Origin: Deltaproteobacteria bacterium
GTDB lineage: Bacteria > Myxococcota_A > UBA9160 > PR03
DNA length: 64,000 nucleotides
Assembly (NCBI GenBank): GCA_035063765.1
Contig: JAPSFT010000007.1
Span: forward strand, 208,065 to 272,064
Reading direction: 5' to 3'
Under the pieces are notes generated by a model. That model made no database searches. It worked only from the letters and a program-made list of their open reading frames with translations, and had not been told where the DNA came from. The position numbers and the translations under genes were made by a program. Of this stretch, positions 34,679 to 42,583 are shown one piece after another; within the stretch, counting starts at the first letter, position 1; every line of letters begins with the position of its first letter.

Positions 34679-35555
34679 GCCGGTCATGACGACGATGCTG
34701 GGGGCCGCAGCGCTGGTGGCGGCGATGGCGCTCGGCGTGGTCGCCTGTACGGGCGAGGGCAGCGAGGAGCGGGCTCCTGGCGTTCGGAGCGGAATCGAGG
34801 AGCAGGCGATGGAGAGCGATCTCGCGCGGGATCTGCGGCAGGTGGCCGGGGCGCGGATCCTGTTCCAGCACATGTCGGTGGGTTCGAACGTGCTCGAGGG
34901 TCTGGAGCGGCTCTTCGCGGGCAGGGAGAAGCTCGACCTCCGCCTGGTCGACGAGGCCGCGGCCCGGTCCCTGCCGGACCCCGTCTTCGCGCACGCGATG
35001 GGTGGCAAGAACGGGCATCCGGAGAGCAAGCTCGACGCCTTCGAGAGGCTGCTCGGCGGCGAAGGCGGGACGAGCCCGGACGTCGCGCTCATGAAGCTCT
35101 GCTACGTCGACGTGCGCGAGGACACCGACGTCCGTGCGCTCGTCGACCGGTACCGCTCCGTGATCGAGCGCCTGCGCGCTCGTCATCCCCGAACCGTGTT
35201 CGTTCACGTGACGACGCCGCTCGAGGTGAGCGATCCCGGGTGGAGGGGCCTGGTGAAGCGCGTCACGGGCTTCGAGGACCGCACGGCGCGCTCGAACATG
35301 CGCCGGGCCGGGTACAACGAGCTCCTCCGGCAGGCGTTTCCGAGCGATCCCATCTTCGACCTCGCCGCCGTGGAATCGACGCATCCCGACGGTAGACCCG
35401 AGACCTTCCGCCGTGGCGGGACCGACCACCCGAGCCTGGTGCCGGCCTATGCGAGCGACGGCCGGCACCTGAACGCGCTGGGACAGGACCGAGCGGCCCG
35501 CGAGCTCGTACGGACGCTCGCGCATGCCCTGCGCGAGCGGGTGGGTGCCGGGTAG
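34671..35555 (+). CDS. SGNH-hydrolase-like lipoprotein
   Basis: ATG 34671 (or 34686) overlaps the previous stop and gives about 294 residues with a lipobox ending LGVVAC near residue 26. The block FQHMSVGSNV resembles the nucleophile block of SGNH/GDSL-like esterases. DGRHLNALGQDRAA provides the Asp-X-X-His pair. HAMGGKNGHPESKLD and FVHVTTPLEV lie between. An O-deacylase or esterase acting in the periplasm is plausible. Tight coupling to the amidating genes suggests that it processes their product or carrier. Confidence 0.7.
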   Translation: MREPVMTTMLGAAALVAAMALGVVACTGEGSEERAPGVRSGIEEQAMESDLARDLRQVAGARILFQHMSVGSNVLEGLERLFAGREKLDLRLVDEAAARSLPDPVFAHAMGGKNGHPESKLDAFERLLGGEGGTSPDVALMKLCYVDVREDTDVRALVDRYRSVIERLRARHPRTVFVHVTTPLEVSDPGWRGLVKRVTGFEDRTARSNMRRAGYNELLRQAFPSDPIFDLAAVESTHPDGRPETFRRGGTDHPSLVPAYASDGRHLNALGQDRAARELVRTLAHALRERVGAG

Positions 35556-35579
35556 CCGTCGGGAGAAGGATCGCCGCCG

Positions 35580-36143
35580 ATGTTCGACCAGGTTCGCGCG
35601 GACTACCACCGGCACGGCCGCTCCCTGCTCAATCCCGCCCTCTGGGCGATGGTGGTCTATCGCTTCGGCCGCTGGTCTCTCGCGCGGCGCACACGGGCTG
35701 CACGCTGGGTCACGTCGAAGGTCTACGGGCTGCTCTTCCTCGGGGTCGAGCTCGCCACGGGGATCACGCTGAACCGCGAGGCGATCGTGGGCGAGGGATT
35801 CCATCTGGTCCATTCGGGCAACATCAAGGTCCATCCCGGGGTGGTGATCGGAGACCGCGTAGGCCTCATGCACGATGTGACGCTGGGAACGAACATGGGA
35901 CGGGGGGGTGTCCCGCAGCTCGGGAACGACGTCTTCATCGGGGCCGGCGCGAAGATCCTGGGGGCCGTCACGATCGGGGACGGTGCGCGCGTGGCGGCGA
36001 ACTCGCTGGTCGTCAGCGACGTGCCGCCCGGCGCCACGGCGATCGGGGTTCCCGCGCGGGTGATGCGCTACACCGGGCGCGCTCCCGAGGCGGGCGAGGG
36101 GTCCGTACGATCCGAGGAGACGGTCGCCGAGCCGTCCGCCTAG
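35580..36143 (+). CDS. Serine-acetyltransferase-like left-handed beta-helix acyltransferase
   Basis: The 187-residue protein has an N-terminal helical part (DYHRHGRSLLNPALWAMVVYRFGRW) typical of CysE-like EPS acetyltransferases. Hexapeptide repeats follow (GEGFHLVHSGNIKVHPGVVIGDRVGLMH, LGNDVFIGAGAKILGAVTIGDGA). The motif IGVPARVM is a family end signature. It probably transfers acetyl from acetyl-CoA to a hydroxyl or amine. ATG 35580 follows GGGAGAAGGA, 24 nt after the previous stop. It seems to be the last gene of the AsnB cluster. Confidence 0.88.
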   Translation: MFDQVRADYHRHGRSLLNPALWAMVVYRFGRWSLARRTRAARWVTSKVYGLLFLGVELATGITLNREAIVGEGFHLVHSGNIKVHPGVVIGDRVGLMHDVTLGTNMGRGGVPQLGNDVFIGAGAKILGAVTIGDGARVAANSLVVSDVPPGATAIGVPARVMRYTGRAPEAGEGSVRSEETVAEPSA

Positions 36144-36172
36144 CGCGTCTCGCGAGCCCCGGAGGCGGCGGG

Positions 36173-37846
36173 ATGGGGTGGTGGCGGCGGACCCTTGCGA
36201 TCGCGATCGGGCTGGCGCTGGCAGCCGCGTCCGCGCCCGCGAGCGGCGCGCCCGACGACCCGCCGCGCGGCGAGACGGCCGCGCACATCGAGGCCCTGGT
36301 CTCCGCCGGCTCGCTCGTCGACCTGCGCTGGCCGGACTTCTCCGACTCCCGGAAGGCCCTGATCGAGCTCTACGAGCCGCGCGGCTGGCAGCCCCTCTGG
36401 CTCGAGGACGGCCGCCCCACCAGACCCGCCGCCGACGCCACCCACGCGCTCCTCGGCGCCGACGCGCTCGGGCTCTCCGCGGCGGACACCGACGCCGTGC
36501 GGCTCGACGGCGCCCGCCAGGGCCTCGCCGCCGGTGCGGCCGCGACGCCCGACACCCTGGCCCGCTTCGACGTCGCGCTGTCGGTGGACTTCCTGCGCCA
36601 CCTCTCGGATCTCCAGAGCGGGCGGGTGAACCCGAGGCAGCTCTCGTTCGGCTTCGATCCCGGCCCGAGGAGGGACGACCTGGCCGCGGCGGTCGCCCGG
36701 GCCGTTGCCGAGGATCGCGTCCCGGAGCTCGTCGCCGACGCGGCGCCGGCCTTCGCGCAGCACCGGCTCCTGGTCGATCAGCTCGCGCTCTACCGGGCCC
36801 TCGCCGCCGATACGACCGTCGGCCCGGTCGCCGTGACGGGCAAGCTCGCGCCCGGCGCCCCCTGCCCCGCCTGCGACGGCCTGCGCGACTGGCTGATCGC
36901 GCTCGGCGACCTGCCCGCGGGCACCCCGTCGTCGCCGGTCTACGACGCCGGGCTCGTCGCGGGAGTCCAGCGCTTCCAGGCCCGCCACGGGCTCGAGCCC
37001 GACGGCGTGATCGGCCCCGCGACCGCCCGCGCCCTCGCGGTGCCCGCCGAGCACCGCGTGCGCCAGATCGTGCTCGCCCTCGAGCGGCTGCGCTGGATCC
37101 CGGCCCTGCCGCGAAGCCCCCGCGATGCCGCGGGTTCGGAGCGCGCGATCTTCGTCAACATCCCGGCCTTCGAGCTCTTCGCCTTCGACGAGCTCGGCCG
37201 CAGCAGCAGGCCGGCGCTCGCGATGCGCGTCGTGGTCGGCAAGGCCGGTACCCGCACGCCGGTCTTCACGGGCGGGCTCGACACGGTGGCCTTCGCGCCC
37301 TACTGGAACGTGCCGCGCAGCATCGTCGTGAACGAGGTCCTCCCGAAGCTGCACCGGAACCCCGGCTATCTCGCCGCCCAGGGCATGGAGATCATGGGCG
37401 GTGGCCTGGCCGAGCTCGCGAGCGGAGCGGCGCGGCTGCGCCAGCGGCCCGGCCCGAAGAACGCGCTCGGGCGGGTCAAGTTCCTGTTTCCGAACTCGCA
37501 CAGCGTGTACCTGCACGACACGCCCGCGCGCGGGCTCTTCGCACGCGCGCGGCGTGACTTCAGCCACGGCTGCATCCGCGTCGAGCGTCCGGACGACCTC
37601 GCCGCCTGGGTGCTGCGCGAGCGCGCCGACTGGCCGCCCGCACGCCAGCGCGAGGCGATGGCAGGAAGGAAGGAGATCGCGGTGAAGGTCGACCCGCCGG
37701 TGCCGGTCGTGATCTTCTACACCACCGCGGTCGTGCGCCCGGTTCCGGACGGCGCCGGCGGCCTGCGCGCCCAGATCGAGTTCTACGACGACGTGTACGG
37801 GTACGACGCGAAGCTCGAGCGCGTGCTGGCCGCCGGCCCGCGTTAG
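36173..37846 (+). CDS. YcbB-type L,D-transpeptidase
   Basis: The 557-residue exported protein has a signal peptide ending PASGA. A scaffold domain (RGWQPLWLEDGRPT) and a peptidoglycan-binding repeat (VAGVQRFQARHGLEPDGVIGP) precede a YkuD catalytic domain with HDTPARGLFARARRDFSHGCIRVE. The nucleophile is Cys467. This layout matches E. coli LdtD, which makes 3-3 cross-links in peptidoglycan. ATG 36173 follows GGAGG. The stop overlaps that of the convergent second transpeptidase by 4 nt. Confidence 0.93.
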   Translation: MGWWRRTLAIAIGLALAAASAPASGAPDDPPRGETAAHIEALVSAGSLVDLRWPDFSDSRKALIELYEPRGWQPLWLEDGRPTRPAADATHALLGADALGLSAADTDAVRLDGARQGLAAGAAATPDTLARFDVALSVDFLRHLSDLQSGRVNPRQLSFGFDPGPRRDDLAAAVARAVAEDRVPELVADAAPAFAQHRLLVDQLALYRALAADTTVGPVAVTGKLAPGAPCPACDGLRDWLIALGDLPAGTPSSPVYDAGLVAGVQRFQARHGLEPDGVIGPATARALAVPAEHRVRQIVLALERLRWIPALPRSPRDAAGSERAIFVNIPAFELFAFDELGRSSRPALAMRVVVGKAGTRTPVFTGGLDTVAFAPYWNVPRSIVVNEVLPKLHRNPGYLAAQGMEIMGGGLAELASGAARLRQRPGPKNALGRVKFLFPNSHSVYLHDTPARGLFARARRDFSHGCIRVERPDDLAAWVLRERADWPPARQREAMAGRKEIAVKVDPPVPVVIFYTTAVVRPVPDGAGGLRAQIEFYDDVYGYDAKLERVLAAGPR

Positions 37847-38520
37847 CGCTGGGCGACGGTCGCCGGCTCTTCCCCGCGGCCCGCGAACAACACGCTGCCG
37901 CCGCGGATGCGCTCGATCAGGCGGGGCGCCACGTCGGGCGCGAGCGCCGGGCAGCCGAAGCTCCGCCCGACCCAACCGCCGCTGCGGGCGCGGAACGCGG
38001 CGCTCACGTAGTCGGCCGGGTGGATCACGATGCGGCGCTCGCGCGCGCGGTCGTTGACGCCGGGGTCGAGGCCGTCGAGCTCGAGCGACAGGCCGTGCTG
38101 GCCGGTGTAGGTATCGCCGGTCAGGAAGGTGCCGAGGCTCGTGCGATGGCTCGACGGCTGGTTGCCGAAGCGGACGGCGCGCGCGGGGTCGCGCTCGTCG
38201 CCCGAGCCGCGCCCGTGGGCCACGTACTCGTGGGCCAGCACGCGTCGGGTCTCGGGATCCACCACCCACAGGCGCCGCCGCGAGGACGGCAGCGAGTAGT
38301 CGATCACGGTGAGGACGGGGTTCGCGACCTGCCCGTTCGCGAGGACGCGGCGATAGGCGGCGAGCGCGCGCTCGAGCAGCTCCGCGCGTGGCAGCACGGC
38401 CGCAGCCGAGGCCCGGCCGGCGGCGTGTGCAGGCACCGTCGCGAGCGTGGCGAGCCCGACGGCGAGCGCGAGGAGCCGCAGCGAAGCGTGGCCCGGCCGG
38501 CGGCGCGGCATCCGCTCCAT
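37843..38520 (-). CDS. Small murein L,D-transpeptidase-family protein (YkuD_2 type)
   Basis: The 225-residue product has a signal peptide ending VPAHAAG. Its catalytic domain has HGRGSGDERDPARAVRFGN, TSLGTFLTGDTYTGQHG and VIHPADYVS. GRSFGCPALAP supplies the nucleophile Cys190. This matches the murein L,D-transpeptidase catalytic-domain family (YkuD_2). ATG 38520 follows GGGGGAAAG; ATG 38511 is possible. It is convergent with the YcbB-type gene, so two unrelated branches of L,D-transpeptidase sit side by side. Confidence 0.88.
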   Translation of the reverse strand: MERMPRRRPGHASLRLLALAVGLATLATVPAHAAGRASAAAVLPRAELLERALAAYRRVLANGQVANPVLTVIDYSLPSSRRRLWVVDPETRRVLAHEYVAHGRGSGDERDPARAVRFGNQPSSHRTSLGTFLTGDTYTGQHGLSLELDGLDPGVNDRARERRIVIHPADYVSAAFRARSGGWVGRSFGCPALAPDVAPRLIERIRGGSVLFAGRGEEPATVAQR

Positions 38521-38681
38521 GGCTTTCCCCCTGCGCCTTCATCGGTTCGTGGCCGCGGCGGGTGAACCGGTGATGCGCCGGGGACCCTAGCCGAGGACGT
38601 GGTCCCGCTCCCCCCTGTGGGGGCCCGCGCGAGCGGGTGCCGTCACGTCGGTGCAATCCCCGGAGCGCGCGGGCCGTGCGC

Positions 38682-38713
38682 GGCGGGGACAGTCCCGGCG
38701 ATTCGGCGATTCT
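38682..38713 (+). repeat. Solitary REP-like unit
   Basis: The 32-bp unit contains GGGGACAGTCCC, then GGCGATTCGGCGATTCT, and differs from the RAYT left-end repeat (41483-41514) at only two positions in the last half. No partner arm of the same sequence follows; the flank reads CGGGGATCTGGCGGACAGGGG. It sits in the 347-bp gap between the small transpeptidase and the DUF4124-like gene, in which I see no other feature. Confidence 0.85.
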
Positions 38714-38867
38714 CGGGGATCTGGCGGACAGGGGCCGGCGCAGGGCTGTTCTCGTAATGGTGGTCGGGGTGGCAGCGATTCCGGCGAGCACCGGAAGGAG
38801 TGCCGCGGGCGCTGCCGGCGCTGCCCTCGTCTAAAGCCCCCGCAGTCGCGGCCCGATAGGGGCGGAC

Positions 38868-39605
38868 ATGCGCCTCCCGCCGCTCGCGCTCGCGCTCCTG
38901 CTCGCGATCGCTTCGCCGCCGCTCTTCGCCGCTGCGGCGCGGGCCGGCGAGCTGATCCGCTACCGCACGCCCGACGGCTCGATCGGCTTCGTCGACGACG
39001 AGAGGCGCCTGCCGGCGGGCGCCGAGGTGCTGTCTCGTACGCCGCTCGAGCCACCGGCGCCGCGGCCCGCAGCGGCCGCGTCCATCGCGCCCGCAGCGCC
39101 CCCCGAGGAGGCACCGCCCGCGACGGCACCTCCGGCCGACAGGACCCCAGCGGGAGGCGCCGGCCACGTGCCGCCGGCCACGGAGACGCCCGCGCCTGCC
39201 GCCGACGCCTCGAGCGCCAACCCCGGCTGCGACGCGATCGTGAGCCCACTCGACAAGGTGCGCTGCCGCAGCGCGCACGAGCGGCGCTGCAGCCACTACG
39301 GTCTCGCTGCCGGCTGCCCGCTCGAGCAACTCGCCGCCGCCGCGGACTGGTGTGCGCGCGGCGCCGCCCTACGCGAGGAGATCGCAGGCCTCGACGACGA
39401 GTGGGAAGCGGCCCGGGAGAGCCTCGAGCAGTGCCGCCAGCACGGAGGCGTGCGCCCGGACTGCGAGACCGACGAGCTCGACGAAGCCGAGGCGGCGCGG
39501 CGCACCGGCGAGCGCCGCGTCGAGGCCCTCGAAGAGCAGTGTCACGCCGAAGGCTGCCTGCCGGGCTGGGTCCGCGAGGGCTGCGAGTCCGACCCCACCA
39601 GCTGA
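38868..39605 (+). CDS. Secreted cysteine-rich protein with DUF4124-like N-terminus
   Basis: The 245-residue product has a signal peptide ending AARAGE. A short DUF4124-like segment (LIRYRTPDGSIGFVDDERRLP) and an Ala/Pro-rich linker follow. The C-terminal part has about eight cysteines (CDAIVSPLDKVRCRS, RRCSHYGLAAGCP, CRQHGG, CETDE, CHAEGCLPGWVREGC) and heptad-like helices, suggesting disulfide-stapled helices. An envelope role is likely; no catalytic motif. ATG 38868 follows AGGGGCGGAC. Confidence 0.75.
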   Translation: MRLPPLALALLLAIASPPLFAAAARAGELIRYRTPDGSIGFVDDERRLPAGAEVLSRTPLEPPAPRPAAAASIAPAAPPEEAPPATAPPADRTPAGGAGHVPPATETPAPAADASSANPGCDAIVSPLDKVRCRSAHERRCSHYGLAAGCPLEQLAAAADWCARGAALREEIAGLDDEWEAARESLEQCRQHGGVRPDCETDELDEAEAARRTGERRVEALEEQCHAEGCLPGWVREGCESDPTS

Positions 39606-39684
39606 CCGCACGCGCAAGCCCGGGAACGGCGCGAGCCCCGGGGACGTGGCCTGCATCTTTTGCGTAGCGGCCGGTGGCCCCTGC

Positions 39685-40632
39685 TCATTCGGGGTCCGCC
39701 ACCACGATCGGCGCGGTCGGGGACGGGACCCGTACGCGCGGCTCGTGGGCGTCGGGCGCCGTCACGAAGGCGAGGACGCCGGCGGCGGTGAGCGCCAGGC
39801 CCGCCCACTCACGCGGGCCCGCGACCTCGCCGAGCAGCAGGAAGCTCGCGCCGAGCGAGAGCAGCGGGATCGAGGGCACCACGATCGAAGTGGCTCGCGC
39901 GAGGTCGAGTCGCGCGATCGTGGCGTACCAGAGCAGGGTGCCGACGAACGAGAGCACGATCCCCTGGAGCGCGAGGACCGGCACGAGGCGCGCGAGCGCG
40001 TCGCCGACCGGGAGCCGCGCGACGCCGCCGCTCACGGCCCAGACCGCGGCCAGGATCACGCCCCCGAACAGGTAGCGGGCACCGGTCAGGTTGAGGGGCG
40101 CCACGTCGCCGAGTCCACGCAGCACGATCAGGTGCGAGAGCTGCCAGCCGAGCGGCGTCGCGAGCAGGAGGGTGACCCCGAGCCAGCCGTCGCCGCCCGC
40201 CGGGCTCAGCGCGAGCGCGATCCCGGCCAGGATCACAGCGACGGCCCCGATCCGCCGGGGCGTCAGCGGGTGGCCGAGTGCGACGCGCGCGAGGAGCAAC
40301 GAGTAGACGGGCTCGATCTGGAGGCACAGTGCGGTCAGGATCGCGCTCGTGCGCCGCGCACCCTCGTAGAAGAGGAGGAAGGTGACGGCGGTGCCGAGCG
40401 CGCCGATCGCGAGCAGGTACGGGAGCCGCGCGCGTGCGAACAGGCGCCCGAGCTCGCCACGCGCGGCGAGCAGCACGAGTGCGGCCAGACCGGCGAAGAC
40501 GCTGGTGGCGGCGGCCACGAAGAGGCCGTCGGCGGCGCCCGTCGTGAGCTTCGCGACGGCGGGCACGAACGCGCCGTTCAGCGCGCACAGGGCCGCGAAC
40601 ACGAGCCCCGCGCGTTCCTGGGGACGCCCCAA
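39685..40632 (-). CDS. EamA/DMT-family permease
   Basis: The 315-residue inner-membrane protein has ten hydrophobic helices in two EamA repeats (AALCALNGAFVPAVAKL, EGARRTSAILTALCLQIEPVYSLLLAR, APLNLTGARYLFGGVILAAVW, LLWYATIARLDLARATSIVVPSIPLLSL). Such carriers export metabolites or amino acids. The start is taken as TTG 40632 because a GGGAGGAG site lies just upstream; a longer frame would run into the divergent xthA start. The substrate is unknown. Confidence 0.88.
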   Translation of the reverse strand: MGRPQERAGLVFAALCALNGAFVPAVAKLTTGAADGLFVAAATSVFAGLAALVLLAARGELGRLFARARLPYLLAIGALGTAVTFLLFYEGARRTSAILTALCLQIEPVYSLLLARVALGHPLTPRRIGAVAVILAGIALALSPAGGDGWLGVTLLLATPLGWQLSHLIVLRGLGDVAPLNLTGARYLFGGVILAAVWAVSGGVARLPVGDALARLVPVLALQGIVLSFVGTLLWYATIARLDLARATSIVVPSIPLLSLGASFLLLGEVAGPREWAGLALTAAGVLAFVTAPDAHEPRVRVPSPTAPIVVADPE

Positions 40633-40696
40633 CGAGCTCTCCTCCCGATGACCTTCGCTCGCCTTCGGCTCGCTGCGCGTCGGCCTCCGTGCAGGG

Positions 40697-40702
40697 TAGA
40701 GT
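40697..40702 (+). promoter_or_regulatory. -10-like TAGAGT six nt before xthA (leaderless-type promoter)
   Basis: TAGAGT, six bases, then ATG 40709, with no ribosome-binding site. Hexamer and spacing are identical to those at 24434. No convincing -35 is seen. Confidence 0.5.
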
Positions 40703-40708
40703 CCCGCC

Positions 40709-41482
40709 ATGCGGATCGCGACCTGGAACGTCAACGGCGTGCGGGCGCGCCTCGACTTCCTGCTCCAGTGGCTGGCCGAGCGCCAGCCGGACGTGGTCGG
40801 CCTCCAGGAGCTGAAGGTTCCCGACGAGCAGTTCCCGTGGGCCGAGATCGAGAAGGCCGGCTATCACGCGGCGGTCCACGGACAGAAGAGCTGGAACGGC
40901 GTCGCGGTGCTGGCGCGCGAGCCGCTCGAGATGGTGCAGCGCGGTCTGCCCGGCCAGGAGGAGGCGGGGGCGCGCCTGCTCACGGCGCGCGCCGGTGGCC
41001 TGCTCTTCACGAGCGTCTACTGCCCGAACGGCAAGCACACGGGCCACGACGACTTCCCGCGCAAGCTCGCCTGGTACGACGCGCTCGCGGAGCACCTGGC
41101 GCGCAGCCATGCGCCGGGCACCGCCGCGGTCGTGGGCGGAGACTTCAACGTCTGCCCGGCCGGCATCGACTCGTGGAACGAGGCGGCCCTGCGCGGAGCC
41201 ATCTTCCACACCGACGAGGAGCGCGCGCGCTTCCGCCGGCTGGTCGGGGCGGGCTGGGTCGACCTGTTCCGGGCCCGCCATCCCGATCTGCAGGCCTTCT
41301 CGTGGTGGGACTACCGGGGCGGCGCCTTCCACCGCCGCCAGGGGCTTCGCATCGACTGCCTGCTCGCGACCGGCCCGGTGGCGCTGCGGGTGCGCGCGGT
41401 CGAGATCGACCGGGACTGGCGCAAGAAGCGCGGCGAGCTCACGCCGAGCGACCACGCTCCGGTCTGGGCCGACCTGGACTGA
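40709..41482 (+). CDS. xthA: Exodeoxyribonuclease III
   Basis: The 257-residue AP endonuclease/3' exonuclease has ATWNVNGVRAR, the metal Glu in GLQELKVP, YCPNGKHTGHDDFPRKLAWYD, GGDFNVCP with the catalytic Asp-Asn, and the final LTPSDHAPVWADLD with the general-base His. It acts in base excision repair. Transcription appears to be leaderless. The TGA stop (41480-41482) is directly followed by the left end of the RAYT element. Confidence 0.95.
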   Translation: MRIATWNVNGVRARLDFLLQWLAERQPDVVGLQELKVPDEQFPWAEIEKAGYHAAVHGQKSWNGVAVLAREPLEMVQRGLPGQEEAGARLLTARAGGLLFTSVYCPNGKHTGHDDFPRKLAWYDALAEHLARSHAPGTAAVVGGDFNVCPAGIDSWNEAALRGAIFHTDEERARFRRLVGAGWVDLFRARHPDLQAFSWWDYRGGAFHRRQGLRIDCLLATGPVALRVRAVEIDRDWRKKRGELTPSDHAPVWADLD

Positions 41483-42440
41483 GGCGGGGACAGTCCCGGC
41501 GATCCGGCGATTCGCCCCAGGCCGAACGGAGCGCACGAGCGATCGGCTCCGGGGACTCCGCGAGCTGCGCGCCCAGCCTCGTTCCCCGCGCGGCCGCCCG
41601 CTCCGAGATCTCCAATGCGTGCGCGATGGCGTGATTCGAGAGCCCGAGCCGGGTGGAGGCGAGGTGGCAGACGAGCGCGCGACCCCGTACCGCGGCGTGC
41701 CGTTTGGAAGGACCCCGGAGCTCGTCGGCCGCAATTCCGGCCAGCGACGCGACGAGTCCTCGGACCCGATCGAGCTCTCCCGGAGAACCGGGAGGTTCGT
41801 CGGCTCGCCGGGCCATCTGCGCGAGCTCGAGGAGCTCGCCGGGATCGAGGGTCGCGGCCGGAGCAGCATCGGCGGGAAGCGGCTCCGGCTCCGCCGTCAT
41901 CCAGCTCTGGAGCTGCCGGCGCGCCTCCGTGCGGGTGTCGGCGAAGATACGCAGGGCTGCGTCGACCGCGTGGAACATGTGAGGCTGCCGTTCGCCGATC
42001 AGCGCCGCGTGTCCGCACCACGGGAAGGAGTCGAGCGCTTCCCGTCCGGGCACGATCCGGTGGCGGACCGGATTGAGGTGGACGTATCGAACGATGCCGA
42101 GCAGATCCGCATCGTCGCGGATCGGTCGCGAGAGGTAGCGATTCTGGAACAGGTGTCCGACCCGCACGTGTCGCTCGTTGAATCGGCGGGCGTAGCCGGT
42201 ACCGATCCGACTCATCACCCGCGACAGCGGGACGTCGCCGATGCGGAGGACGAGATGAAAGTGATTGGGGATCAGGGCCCACGCCAGGCATTCCACCCGG
42301 GATTCCTCGAGGACGAGATCGAGCCGCCGGAGGAGGTCCTCGCGATCCTGGTCGTCGACGAAGATCGTTCGCCGCTCGACGCCGCGGACCACGACGTGGT
42401 GGGTCAGGCCGGCATGGTCGATCCGGTTGCGCCTCGGCAC
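41439..42440 (-). CDS. REP-associated tyrosine transposase (RAYT, Y1/HUH family)
   Basis: The product is 333 residues as an open frame. It has the HUH motif NHFHLVL (His60, His62), the catalytic Tyr119 in RYVHLNPVRH and LAWALIPNHFH context typical of TnpA_REP proteins. Residues ~205-290 resemble a DnaA C-terminal helix-turn-helix (RGRALVCHLASTRLGLSNHAIAHALEIS), as often found in RAYTs. GTG 42440 is a weak start. The frame runs through the left REP and 44 nt into xthA antisense, so the last ~25 residues are an accident of insertion. It probably nicks and moves the flanking REP repeats. Confidence 0.9.
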   Translation of the reverse strand: MPRRNRIDHAGLTHHVVVRGVERRTIFVDDQDREDLLRRLDLVLEESRVECLAWALIPNHFHLVLRIGDVPLSRVMSRIGTGYARRFNERHVRVGHLFQNRYLSRPIRDDADLLGIVRYVHLNPVRHRIVPGREALDSFPWCGHAALIGERQPHMFHAVDAALRIFADTRTEARRQLQSWMTAEPEPLPADAAPAATLDPGELLELAQMARRADEPPGSPGELDRVRGLVASLAGIAADELRGPSKRHAAVRGRALVCHLASTRLGLSNHAIAHALEISERAAARGTRLGAQLAESPEPIARALRSAWGESPDRRDCPRLSPGRPRPERGRSA

Positions 42441-42572
42441 GGATGGTTCCGCGGGACCGGGTGCAGGCCGGAGGGTATCGCCGTGCCGCTACGCGACCAC
42501 CGAGAACGCCGGTTCTCGGCGGCGCGCACCCTCGAACCGGCGAATCGCCGGATCGCCGGGTCTGTCCCCGCC
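41483..42572. mobile_element. RAYT element bounded by inverted REP repeats
   Basis: A 1090-bp unit carries the transposase gene between two inverted 32-bp ends (41483-41514 and 42541-42572) that differ at one position. The ends contain GGCGGGGACAG, then GGCGATCCGGCGATTCG. An additional 8-bp hairpin with GCCG loop (42500-42507 with 42512-42519) lies inside the right end. The element fills almost exactly the gap between the xthA stop (41482) and the M13 peptidase stop (42584). Related REP units occur at 7311-7401 and 38682-38713. Confidence 0.88.
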
Positions 42573-42583
42573 GCTACCCGCCC

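Noticed and set aside
29481..36143. Assigning the AsnB-ACP cluster to a known exosortase EPS locus
   Set aside because: The ligase and amidotransferase look reminiscent of such loci, but no glycosyltransferase, polymerase or exosortase gene is present here, so a named assignment is not supported.
42500..42519. Independent terminator for the RAYT gene
   Set aside because: The 8-bp hairpin lies upstream of the transposase start within the right end of the element, so it is more likely part of the REP end structure.
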